The notes below the pieces were generated by a model. It saw nothing but the letters and a program-made list of their open reading frames with translations, did not search any database and was not told the DNA's origin. The translations under genes and the position numbers were made by a program. 64,000 bases of DNA, taken from assembly GCA_947630045.1 (NCBI GenBank), contig CANRGC010000002.1, positions 82,691 through 146,690 of the forward strand. The letters are read 5' to 3'. Shown piece by piece: positions 1-8,465 of the stretch. Origin of the DNA: Candidatus Gastranaerophilales bacterium. Its GTDB lineage: Bacteria > Cyanobacteriota > Vampirovibrionia > Gastranaerophilales > Gastranaerophilaceae. Positions within the stretch are counted from its first letter, which is position 1. The number at the start of each line of letters is the position of its first letter.

Positions 1-404
1 AAGTTAATCGGAACTATATAGGAAAAATAGTTTTTTCCGACTATTCCAAACAAATATATAAAATCTCTTTCGGGTCTAAAGCTTCCTATAACATAGGCGC
101 TTGGTTTTGATTCAACCAAAGAAACAAAAATGTCTCCCCCCTGAACATTTTCAAGCCTTTCTTTCACATTGTCCATAAAATTATAGTTGGTATAATCTTG
201 AATTGAATTAAAGTAATTTACGCTTCCTATTTCAGCGCTGACACAGTTTGCAAATTTATAAACAAAATGAAAATTTGAATATGTATTTACAAGAATGGGA
301 AAAACAAAAGAAAAAACCATAATAAAAAGAGGCATAATTATTGAAAGCTCAACAATATGCTGAGCTTTTTTTCTTTTATTCAATAAATGGTTTTTATTCC
401 TCAT
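1..404 (-). CDS. TadE-like membrane-anchored protein (partial)
   Basis: This minus-strand frame starts with ATG at 404 and runs off the left edge of the window, leaving about 134 residues. Residues 14-36 read AQHIVELSIIMPLFIMVFSF and onward. That is one hydrophobic segment with a glutamate near its start, the layout of TadE/TadG-type pseudopilins. After it comes a soluble stretch with no motif I recognise. The start codon overlaps the 3' end of the upstream lipoprotein gene by 11 bases, which suggests an operon and translational coupling. TadE is an inference from the N-terminal segment only. Any other single-pass exported protein with a type IV-like N-terminus is possible, and the missing C-terminus would decide. 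Confidence 0.5.
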   Translation of the reverse strand, partial: MRNKNHLLNKRKKAQHIVELSIIMPLFIMVFSFVFPILVNTYSNFHFVYKFANCVSAEIGSVNYFNSIQDYTNYNFMDNVKERLENVQGGDIFVSLVESKPSAYVIGSFRPERDFIYLFGIVGKNYFSYIVPIN

Positions 405-1065
405 TCTTTTTGCCGCCAAATTTATAGGTCAAATTTTTGTAATTGACAACGATAGGATATTCATCAGGCTTTCTTATAAAAATATAATAGTATTCTTGCC
501 GGTTTGCGCCTACATATTTATATGAATATAAGGTATGCTTTTGAATTCCCTTCACCGTTTTTTCAATTGAGGCAAATTCAGGATTTGTATTAGTAATGTT
601 TTCAAGATTTGAGCTTTGATTTTGATTTGTTTTTAAATATTGATTTTGTATTGCGGCAAAACCGCCAAGGGTGCTTCCCGCATTTGACATAGCAACATAA
701 TTTGAAACTTCAAAATTGTAAAACCCGTCTATATAAAGATTTGGCGGAATTTTTGAAACTTCTCCGATTGGAGAAGAAATGTTTATTTCGTTAATATCAA
801 ACTTAAAATTTTCGGGCGAATTGTTTTGAATTTGTATATACAGAACCAGTGCCGAGTCCAGCACTGTTTCCGATATACCTGCTTTGATGATTACATCACC
901 CAAAGATTTTTCAACAGCTTGAAGGCTGAAATTTTCATTAGTCTGTATTCTTGACGATTTTACAACTTCGACATCGTCTGCCACATAACTAAGTTCGGTA
1001 CAGCCAAAAAGCGGCAAAAGCGCACTAAACGCCAATAAGATTTTGGCTAAAAGGTGCTTTTTCAT
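394..1065 (-). CDS. Putative lipoprotein, unknown function
   Basis: The protein has 223 residues. The N-terminus is a lipoprotein signal: a KKH basic start, a hydrophobic run, and a lipobox-like LFGC with the cysteine at residue 22. It should therefore be lipid-anchored after export. The mature part is polar and rich in Asn and Ser, with no domain I recognise. Its first 41 bases lie inside the 3' end of pnp in another frame, and its last 11 overlap the TadE-like gene. The three genes are thus physically coupled on the minus strand. The link to pnp may be transcriptional only. The TadE-like neighbour makes a cell-surface or secretion role plausible, but this is not shown. Confidence 0.7.
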   Translation of the reverse strand: MKKHLLAKILLAFSALLPLFGCTELSYVADDVEVVKSSRIQTNENFSLQAVEKSLGDVIIKAGISETVLDSALVLYIQIQNNSPENFKFDINEINISSPIGEVSKIPPNLYIDGFYNFEVSNYVAMSNAGSTLGGFAAIQNQYLKTNQNQSSNLENITNTNPEFASIEKTVKGIQKHTLYSYKYVGANRQEYYYIFIRKPDEYPIVVNYKNLTYKFGGKKNEE

Positions 1066-3184
1066 CTTCCGTTACTCCCTTGATTGTCAAGTTTACTCTG
1101 CCTTTATCGTCGATTTTTACAACTTTAACGATAACTTCCTGTCCGATTGAAAGATGAGGTTCAATAGAGTCTATTCTTTCGTTGCAAACCTGCGAAATAT
1201 GAACCATACCGTCTTTTCCGGGGGCAAGTTCAACAAAAGCGCCGATTGGAATTATACGAACAACTTTTCCTTTGACAACCATGCCGACTTCAGCTTTAAA
1301 CGTAAGGTCTTTAATCATCTTGATTGCAATGTCTGCGCCTTCTTTGTCATTTGATGTTATTGTAACGCTGCCGTCATCTTTAATATCGATTTCGGCGCCC
1401 GAAGCGTCAATTATACTTCTTATCATTTTGCCGCCGGGTCCGATTACCGTTCCTATATCATCAACGGGAATTTGCATTGAATACAATCTCGGTGCAAACG
1501 GTGAAAGTTCTTTTCTCGGTTCCGAAATAGCTTCTTTCATTTTGCTCATAATAAAGAGCCTTCCGTCTTTAGCCTGATAGAGCGCACGTCTTAGAGTTTC
1601 ATTGGATATACCTTTGATTTTCATATCCATTTGAAGGGCTGTTATGCCGTAATCGTTACCCGTAACTTTAAAGTCCATATCACCCAAGAAGTCTTCAATT
1701 CCCTGAATGTCGGTAAGGACAATGTCTTGGTCTTCTTCGTGAATTAAGCCCATTGCAACCCCGCCAATCATATATTTAACGGGAACGCCCGCATCCATTA
1801 ATGCCATTGAGCTTGCGCAAGTTGAACCCATTGAGGTTGAGCCGTTTGATTCCAAAACATCCGAAGTTACTCTTATTGCGTAAGGAAATTCTTCTTCTGT
1901 CGGAAGGGCGGGAACATTTGCACGTTCCGCAAGATTTCCATGACCGATTTCACGACGTCCGGGACCTCTTAAGGCTTTAACTTCTCCCACTGAAAATCCG
2001 GGGAAAATATATTTGTGCATATAGCGTTTTGTTGTAATCGGGTCAACCCCGTCTAACTCTTGAGCCATATTTGGACCGGCAAGAGTTGCAACTGATAAAA
2101 TCTGGGTTTGACCTCTTGTAAAGACTGCACTTCCGTGAGCTCTCGGAATAACCCCCGCTTCGCACCATATCGGGCGAACATCGGTGACTTTTCTTCCGTC
2201 AGCTCTAACCCCTTCATTTTTAATCATTGCACGCATTATTTTCTTTTCTAATGCTTTAAATTCTTCAGCAACAAAATCAATTCCCGTTTCTTCAATCATA
2301 GTTTTTATCGGGTGATTTTCGTCGAGTGCTTCGATTATTTCTTTAACTTTGGTTTTTGTTTCGTCGAGTTTATTTTGTCTGTATTCACGGTCAAAATTAT
2401 GATAAGCGTCAACTATATCATCATAAGAGTTTTCTTTGATTATTTTTGCGATTTCGGACGTGTCATAAGGGTTGACAAATTCTTCACGAACTGCGCCGCA
2501 ATCTGCCGCAAACTTTAATTGTGCTTCGCACTGTTTTCTGATTTCAACCTGTGCAAATTCAACCGCTTCCATAATTTCATCTTCGGTTACAAATTTGCAG
2601 CCTGCTTCAACCATAATGACGGAATCCATTGTTCCTGCAATTACAATATCCATATCAGATTGAAGGGCTTCCTGATGAGTCGGGTTTGCAATCATTCTGC
2701 CTTCTATTCTGCCAACTCTGATTGCGCCGACAGGACCTTCAAAAGGAGCGCCTGACAACATTAAAGCGCTTGAAGCACCTAAGATTGATAATACGTCGGG
2801 TTGGTTTTGTTGGTCATAGCTGAAAAGTTGTGAAACGATTTGAACATCATTTCTGTATCCTTTAGGCCAAAGAGGTCTTATCGGTCTGTCTATTAATCGG
2901 GAAACAAGAATGGCTTTTTCACTTGCCTTTCCTTCCGTTCTTGTGTATCCTCCGGGAATTTTACCGATTGAGGACATTCTTTCTTCATAATCAATGAGGA
3001 GCGGGAAAAAGTCTATCCCTACTCTCGGTTCTTTACTTACAACGGCGTGAATAAAGAGCATTGTATCTCCGCATCTTACCGTAACCGAGCTTGTTGCCTG
3101 TTTTGCATACTTGCCTGTTTCGACGGTAACGAGTTTTCCGCCAATTTCAATTTCAAATTTTTTTGCTTCCGGCATGTTTTCCAT
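1025..3184 (-). CDS. pnp: Polyribonucleotide nucleotidyltransferase (PNPase)
   Basis: PNPase is a phosphorolytic 3'-5' exoribonuclease for mRNA turnover. The 719 residues have the full family architecture: two RNase PH domains separated by a helical linker, a KH domain at about 572-630 with the IGPGGKMI loop, and an S1 domain at about 634-703 starting GMVVKGKVVRI. Length is normal for the family. The second RNase PH domain keeps GRREIGHGNLAERA. Translation may begin at Met1 (3184) or at MPEAKK three residues later; both lie in the same short leader. The downstream lipoprotein gene starts within its last 41 bases. Confidence 0.97.
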   Translation of the reverse strand: MENMPEAKKFEIEIGGKLVTVETGKYAKQATSSVTVRCGDTMLFIHAVVSKEPRVGIDFFPLLIDYEERMSSIGKIPGGYTRTEGKASEKAILVSRLIDRPIRPLWPKGYRNDVQIVSQLFSYDQQNQPDVLSILGASSALMLSGAPFEGPVGAIRVGRIEGRMIANPTHQEALQSDMDIVIAGTMDSVIMVEAGCKFVTEDEIMEAVEFAQVEIRKQCEAQLKFAADCGAVREEFVNPYDTSEIAKIIKENSYDDIVDAYHNFDREYRQNKLDETKTKVKEIIEALDENHPIKTMIEETGIDFVAEEFKALEKKIMRAMIKNEGVRADGRKVTDVRPIWCEAGVIPRAHGSAVFTRGQTQILSVATLAGPNMAQELDGVDPITTKRYMHKYIFPGFSVGEVKALRGPGRREIGHGNLAERANVPALPTEEEFPYAIRVTSDVLESNGSTSMGSTCASSMALMDAGVPVKYMIGGVAMGLIHEEDQDIVLTDIQGIEDFLGDMDFKVTGNDYGITALQMDMKIKGISNETLRRALYQAKDGRLFIMSKMKEAISEPRKELSPFAPRLYSMQIPVDDIGTVIGPGGKMIRSIIDASGAEIDIKDDGSVTITSNDKEGADIAIKMIKDLTFKAEVGMVVKGKVVRIIPIGAFVELAPGKDGMVHISQVCNERIDSIEPHLSIGQEVIVKVVKIDDKGRVNLTIKGVTEDEKAPFSQNLIGV

Positions 3185-3290
3185 TTTCTTCTTCTTTCTT
3201 CACTTCTAGTATATTTCAATTTGATTTTACATTAAAGTAATATTAAAAGCAAAAAAAACATTCTTTTGGAAAATAACCGAAGTAAAATCC

Positions 3291-4742
3291 TTACATTAAA
3301 ACCTTGAAATCTTTTTGCAGAGCTTCTTTTATATGAGGGTTTATATCAGAAGTTAAACATTTTCCCATATAAATTTTTTCTAACCCCCTGTCAATAAGGC
3401 TTATAAGTGTGTTTACCGTTTCAAGCGTACATTTTGAGAAAAACACGCTTGTATTTTTCATATCAAGATTTTCAACGGCATAATAAAGCCCCTCTGTTTC
3501 ATAAGGGTATATAAAATTTAATATTGTATAATTTTTAAAGTTTTCTTCAACGGAACTGTCTTTTATTCCAAGATATATAAGGAATTTTTTATCTTGATTG
3601 TTTTCAATTTTTTCTTTTATTCTTTCAATTGAATATTCAAAATCATATTCCTTTCCTTGAACATAAGCTTCAAACCCCTCGTGTTTTTTGGTTTCTTCAA
3701 TTAACGGGGCAAGATTTTCTTTATCAATTTTTATAGTTTTATCCTGAGGAATAATTTTTGTTGAATAAATCGTTCCTCTAAAGGCTAAATCAAGCGGTCT
3801 GGTTGAATTTTCCGTTATATAAATTGTTCCTTTAAACTTGGAAAAATCAGACTCAACATTGTTTGTGCCGAAAATTCCCTTAAAATTGTGAAACTGTAAG
3901 AATTTCGGATAAAAAATCGAAGATATCATTGAAAGGTTTATATATACATTAATTTCTTCGTTTTTGGTTTTTTCCAAAAGATTATACAATTCATCCAAAT
4001 CGCCGCCAAAGACCAAAATGGAATGACCCGCATAAATGTTTGAGCTTATTTTTCCGCCCGTTCTTTTTCCGTAAGAAGCCGAAAGTTCAAAATCAAGCTC
4101 TTTTTGAATTTGATAAATAATATTTGAAAATTCTTTAATTCTTCTTATAAATTTTTCTTCTCTCGTTGTTTTGTGGTTTATAAGCGCAAGAAGCCTTAAA
4201 ATTTCATAATAATGGTTAAAATCGGGCTCTTTATATTCTGACAGTTTAACGAGTTTTAAAGATGTAATTTTGCAAATTAAAATTATTAAATTAATAAGCC
4301 TGAATTTTTCTTCATTAATTGTATTATAAAATTCCCTTATTATATTTTCCCCGCTTTTAATTATTGAAGTAAGGTCTATATCTCCCTCTAAATCAGCATA
4401 ATAAGGGTTTATAAATTCGTAAGAAATTTTTAATTCATTTGATTTTTCAATATAAAACTTTTTAATGTTTTCTTTCATTGCCCTTAAATTTGAATAAAAA
4501 GCAAAGAATGATTTTTTATTGAAATTTATGTCTGTAATCATTACCGAAAGGGCAAGAACGGTATTTTTAACTATTTCATTATTTGTAAAATTAACCTCAT
4601 GTAATTTCACGACAAAAAATGCAATTTGCCTTATTTCATTAATTATAACGGCTTCAACAGCCTGTATAACAGGGTTTGTTGAACAGACTCCGTTTCTTTG
4701 ACACTGTGTTTTGTTGAATAAGTCTTTAAATAAATCTTTCAT
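3291..4742 (-). CDS. Degenerate hybrid-cluster-protein (HCP) homologue
   Basis: This 483-residue protein looks like a relic or repurposed hybrid cluster protein (HCP/hydroxylamine reductase). Family-like landmarks in order are: CQRNGVC at residues 14-20, matching the end of the HCP N-terminal cysteine motif; ILVFGGDLDELYNLLEKTK, matching the ILVSGHDL region; YPKFLQFHNFKGIFGTN, matching the YPAFKKY/GNYGNAW region; ITENSTRPLD, matching TTNCxxPP; and a C-terminal LEKIYMGKCLTSDINPHI, matching the LGPTLPAFLSPNV segment. The ligands I can place are gone: the HDL histidine is G, the HGEM glutamate is lost, and TTNC has serine. Only two of four N-terminal cysteines remain. The fold is therefore probably retained without the hybrid cluster. 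It lies divergent from the 938-residue gene. Homology is read by eye and is moderately secure; catalytic loss follows if the alignment holds. Confidence 0.6.
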   Translation of the reverse strand: MKDLFKDLFNKTQCQRNGVCSTNPVIQAVEAVIINEIRQIAFFVVKLHEVNFTNNEIVKNTVLALSVMITDINFNKKSFFAFYSNLRAMKENIKKFYIEKSNELKISYEFINPYYADLEGDIDLTSIIKSGENIIREFYNTINEEKFRLINLIILICKITSLKLVKLSEYKEPDFNHYYEILRLLALINHKTTREEKFIRRIKEFSNIIYQIQKELDFELSASYGKRTGGKISSNIYAGHSILVFGGDLDELYNLLEKTKNEEINVYINLSMISSIFYPKFLQFHNFKGIFGTNNVESDFSKFKGTIYITENSTRPLDLAFRGTIYSTKIIPQDKTIKIDKENLAPLIEETKKHEGFEAYVQGKEYDFEYSIERIKEKIENNQDKKFLIYLGIKDSSVEENFKNYTILNFIYPYETEGLYYAVENLDMKNTSVFFSKCTLETVNTLISLIDRGLEKIYMGKCLTSDINPHIKEALQKDFKVLM

Positions 4743-4906
4743 GGTAATTTTATTTTATTTAAAAAACCTTTGCTAAAAAATCGCCATACGGTATATGCTA
4801 AAAGGGTTAATTCTTTTTTTAAAAAAAACGGAGTTTACAAATTTTAATCTGATGTAAATTTTATTTTGTTTTCGGTTTTATTACGCAGGAAACAATTTTA
4901 CAATTT

Positions 4907-7723
4907 ATGAATATACAATTTTCGAACATTTTAAATATAAATAACAATAACCGGCAGCAATCTTTTAAAAGAAGCTTGTCCGGAAATATGCCTTATGATT
5001 CTTTTGTAAGGCAATCACCCGCTTTTTGCGGAAAGAATAAAAATGAAAACATAAGGAAAAACAACGCTTATCTTGAAGATTTAAAGTCGGCAAACATTAT
5101 TGGGGCAAGAGCAATGATTGCGGCATTAAACTTATCTTCCGAAACGAATTACAAAAATAATGTCACAATAACCGAGTTTGTCAGAATGCTCAAGCCGGTT
5201 ATGAGTAAAAAATTTCCTGTTTTTGATAGTTCAAACGATAAATTAATGCTTTATTTTGCGAGAAACGGAATATACAAAATGCAAGACCTTTTTAAAATGT
5301 TCCGCACTCTGAATAAAAAGCCTAATTTCCAAGACACTTCGGGAATTGATGATGATCCTTTAAAACTTTTAATACTCTATACAAATGTAAGTGAAAAATC
5401 GAAAAGTTCTCTTTTAAATTGGCATGAGGAAGCTTTTTGCATATATAATCAGGCGCTTGACGAGAATAAAAATGCAAATCCCTTTAAAGTTGAAAAGTTA
5501 ATCAGTGAAAAAGGGATAGATGAAGTTCAAAACTTTTTAGATTTCGCTTCTTCTTTTGCGCTTTCAAATATAGATATGATGAACAGAAAGTTTGGCTTTT
5601 TGAAATCTGAATTTAATGATTTTGAAACCCCTTCAGACAGAGTTGAGGCGATTAACTATATTCAAAAAAACTATAATGAAATTCGTTCTGCAATAGAAAA
5701 CGATGTTGATTTCGGCGAAGGAAACAAAAAAGTTGATATAGACAAATTCTTGCACCAAAACTTTGAACTTGCCTATGCGCTTTATGACAGAGAAACAAGA
5801 GAAGATTTTGCTCAAATCATCCCTTATTTAAAACAAAATTCAAAGAAGCTGATTACAAAGCCCGAACTTCAAAAAGAATTTAACGGGCTTCAGACGACCG
5901 AAGATAAAATAAACATGTTTGCAACCCTTGCGCTAAGCTCTGTTCCGCCCGAACATATAAAAGATTTTTCTCATAATGACCCCTTGCTTGGCGCAGGAAA
6001 TATGATTTCAAAAATTGAAAACACCCCCAAAATAATCGGTCTTCTTAAAAATATAGAAGGCAAAGACAACAGTGATGTTGAAAACTTTTATTATAAAAAC
6101 TGCAATATATTAAATTTGGCATATGATTACGGCGACTATGATATTTTCCGTTCTCTTACGGGGGTAATTAAGAAGCTGAACTGTTCCGAAACAGATTTAG
6201 TCAAATATTATTACGGAAGAACACAAAAACAGCCTCAAGATTACACTTTTGAAAACTTTGCCGATTTTATAGACAAGCTGACTTTTCTTTCGGACAAAGA
6301 TGCGGAAGTAATAAAGAAATCAAGGCTTATATCCTTTGATATGTATAACAAGCTTGCAGACGAGCAAAAATATTTTTCAAAGATTAAACCCGAAATTGAA
6401 GAATATATTCAAAAAGATAATTCCAACTTCTATGTCGGAAAGTCAGCGTTTGACATATATAAACAGTATCATGATTTGTTTTTAAAAGAAAAAGATACAT
6501 CAAGAGTTTTAGAAGCAAATGCCGCCTTAAACACCAAAAACGTTGATGAATTCAGACAAAAAACCGAAAAAATTAATGATTTTTCAGGTCTTTTTAAAGA
6601 CACAAAAACCCAAAAGAACTTCTTTGAAAGCGCAAAAATTACTTTTGACCTGAACGAAGAAAAAGAAGAAGAGCACCGTCTTGCTTGCTTAAATTTATTA
6701 CAGAGAATGAAAAAATCGTGTAAAAACGACGAAGAAAGATATAACAACCTTTTATCAGATTTAATCTCATCAAAATTCCTTTTAAATTCAAAGAGCAATC
6801 TGAACCGGTTTATGAATTGTTTTAGGGAAGATGAAAAATTAACCTCGGCTCTTGAATTGCTCATAGACAGAAAGGCTGCATCCGCCCAAGATTTTATGTC
6901 TGACTGCGAGTCTTATGCCGAAAAATCATATAACCCCTATACAAAATATCTTAACCACCTTGCAAGAACCCCGAAACAGGTTACATTTAAGGAAGATATT
7001 GAATGTTTGAAAAATCTTCAGAAATATATAACCAATAATTCATGCAGCTTGAAAATTTCTTCTGAAAATGTCGAAAGAGTTAGTTATACAAAAGCAACCA
7101 AGCTTATAAATTCGGAAAAAGACGGTAATTTGGCGTTTAACATAAACTTTTTCAAAGATTTTCTGCCCGAAAATTCTCAAAAAAATGTTCTTTCTTTGCT
7201 TCTTCATACATATAAACCCTATAAAACAAAAATAACGGAAGAGAGCATAAAAAACGAAATTTATAAGAATTTTCAAAAAACCGATGACTCTTATGCAAAT
7301 TTGGGCAGACTTTTTAATATAGATGAAACATCAAATTTAGACAGTAACAATCAAACCGTAAATATTGATATTCCGCAAAAGTTTGTCAATTTTGTAAAAT
7401 CGAATGATTGGCTCAATTATTCGGGCAACAAAGAAAACATTCCAAACCTTACCCTTCATGCAAGAATGAGATTAATTGACAGATTTGCTCTAAACGGTGC
7501 AAATTCCGTTGAAGAACTCTATACCGATGAAACAAAAGAAAAGCTTTTAAAAGTTGTTAATGCGATATACGGAAAAACGCCCGAGAAAATTATCTATGAA
7601 GGGGCACCGGATAATAAATATGTTGTATATTCAAGGCTTGACAATGAAGTTATTAAATCTGTTTTCACACCGAACGGACAGCTTGTTACGGCGGTGAAAG
7701 CCGATAACTGTAGCGCTCAATAA
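4907..7723 (+). CDS. Large FxGK-tagged protein with C-terminal HARxRxxxR domain
   Basis: This 938-residue protein is mostly of unknown function. It has no Sec signal or membrane segment. The Asn-rich N-terminus ends in PAFCGK at residues 38-43, one copy of the short F-x-G-K signature found in several proteins of this window. The body is charged and mainly helical. The last 90 residues (849-938) form a separate unit: HARMRLIDR at 851-859, a helical stretch, then KYVVYSRLDNEVIKSVFTP and a final beta hairpin. That pattern, a histidine-arginine helix followed by a beta sheet, resembles the DUF4258/BECR fold seen in toxins and phage-borne nucleases. The similarity is by eye. The context gives no immunity gene. 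It could be an effector-like protein or a structural one. It converges on smpB with a 7-base overlap. Confidence 0.6.
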   Translation: MNIQFSNILNINNNNRQQSFKRSLSGNMPYDSFVRQSPAFCGKNKNENIRKNNAYLEDLKSANIIGARAMIAALNLSSETNYKNNVTITEFVRMLKPVMSKKFPVFDSSNDKLMLYFARNGIYKMQDLFKMFRTLNKKPNFQDTSGIDDDPLKLLILYTNVSEKSKSSLLNWHEEAFCIYNQALDENKNANPFKVEKLISEKGIDEVQNFLDFASSFALSNIDMMNRKFGFLKSEFNDFETPSDRVEAINYIQKNYNEIRSAIENDVDFGEGNKKVDIDKFLHQNFELAYALYDRETREDFAQIIPYLKQNSKKLITKPELQKEFNGLQTTEDKINMFATLALSSVPPEHIKDFSHNDPLLGAGNMISKIENTPKIIGLLKNIEGKDNSDVENFYYKNCNILNLAYDYGDYDIFRSLTGVIKKLNCSETDLVKYYYGRTQKQPQDYTFENFADFIDKLTFLSDKDAEVIKKSRLISFDMYNKLADEQKYFSKIKPEIEEYIQKDNSNFYVGKSAFDIYKQYHDLFLKEKDTSRVLEANAALNTKNVDEFRQKTEKINDFSGLFKDTKTQKNFFESAKITFDLNEEKEEEHRLACLNLLQRMKKSCKNDEERYNNLLSDLISSKFLLNSKSNLNRFMNCFREDEKLTSALELLIDRKAASAQDFMSDCESYAEKSYNPYTKYLNHLARTPKQVTFKEDIECLKNLQKYITNNSCSLKISSENVERVSYTKATKLINSEKDGNLAFNINFFKDFLPENSQKNVLSLLLHTYKPYKTKITEESIKNEIYKNFQKTDDSYANLGRLFNIDETSNLDSNNQTVNIDIPQKFVNFVKSNDWLNYSGNKENIPNLTLHARMRLIDRFALNGANSVEELYTDETKEKLLKVVNAIYGKTPEKIIYEGAPDNKYVVYSRLDNEVIKSVFTPNGQLVTAVKADNCSAQ

Positions 7724-8163
7724 TTTTTTAAATTTTTTGAAATATCTTTTTTCTTTAGCGCTTCTCTTTTGTCATAAAGTTTTTTGCCTTTGCAAAGCGC
7801 AATTTCAAGCTTTAAATATCCCTTTGACAAAAATGCTTCAAGCGGAACAATTGCGTAATTTTCCTGTTTTTGTTTATTTAAGATTTTTAAAATTTCTTTT
7901 TTATGAAGGAGCAATTTCCTTGTCCTTCTTGGTTCGTGGTTATATCTGTTCCCGAAGTCATAGGGCGAAATGTGGCAATTATAAAGGTATGCTTCATAAT
8001 CTTCGATTTTTATAAAAGAATCTTTAAGATTTATTGCACCCAATCTTACCGATTTTATTTCAGTACCTGTCAGAACTACGCCCGCTGTGTACCTTTCAAA
8101 GATTGTAAAGTCGAAAAATGCCTTTTTATTTGAAGATATTACTTTTTTAGATACATTAGCCAT
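7717..8163 (-). CDS. smpB: SsrA-binding protein SmpB
   Basis: SmpB binds tmRNA and delivers it to stalled ribosomes for trans-translation. The 148 residues include the family hallmarks: VISSNKKAFFDFTIFERYTA, GTEIKSVRLGAINLKDSF, a central YNCHISPY, RRTRKLLLHKKEI, and the C-terminal KKLYDKREALKKKD. The positively charged tail is complete. Length is normal. It is transcribed towards the 938-residue gene and overlaps it by 7 bases at the 3' ends, so antisense interference is possible. No tmRNA gene was found in this window. Confidence 0.96.
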   Translation of the reverse strand: MANVSKKVISSNKKAFFDFTIFERYTAGVVLTGTEIKSVRLGAINLKDSFIKIEDYEAYLYNCHISPYDFGNRYNHEPRRTRKLLLHKKEILKILNKQKQENYAIVPLEAFLSKGYLKLEIALCKGKKLYDKREALKKKDISKNLKNY

Positions 8164-8325
8164 AACAAAAAAAATTATATCACAAAAAAAATTAAATTTG
8201 GCAAAAACCTTTTGCCCGTTGAGTTATAAATCATTTTGGCATGCCCGTTTTTCAAAGAATTATAATTGTAAAGTAAACATTTTTTAATTTTTATATCTCA
8301 ATATTAAAAACAAATAACATTTTTA

Positions 8326-8392
8326 TTGACATGCTTTTTATAAAAAACTAAGCTAGACTAATAAGCAAATTTACTCTTTTTAATGGAGTAAA
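8326..8392 (+). promoter_or_regulatory. Leader of nrdD: candidate -35 box and inverted repeat
   Basis: The 302-base gap between smpB and nrdD holds no gene. TTGACA at 8326-8331 is a perfect -35 match, but the hexamer 17 bases later (TAAGCT) is weak. A perfect 7-base inverted repeat, TTTACTC at 8370-8376 and GAGTAAA at 8386-8392, lies about 75 bases before the nrdD start. It could be an operator or an RNA hairpin. It does not match the NrdR box that I know. Function is inferred from position only. Confidence 0.35.
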
Positions 8393-8465
8393 ATGCCACA
8401 CAAATATTTTAAAATCATATTAGAGGTTTTAAAAAGAAAACAGACTTTTCTTGGGAGTTAACATC

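Noticed and set aside
1154..1577. Open frames on the plus strand inside pnp
   Set aside because: They are antisense to a well conserved enzyme and give hydrophobic or low-complexity translations without a start signal.
8370..8392. Inverted repeat as an NrdR box
   Set aside because: The sequence does not fit the ACACTATATATTGTGT-like consensus.
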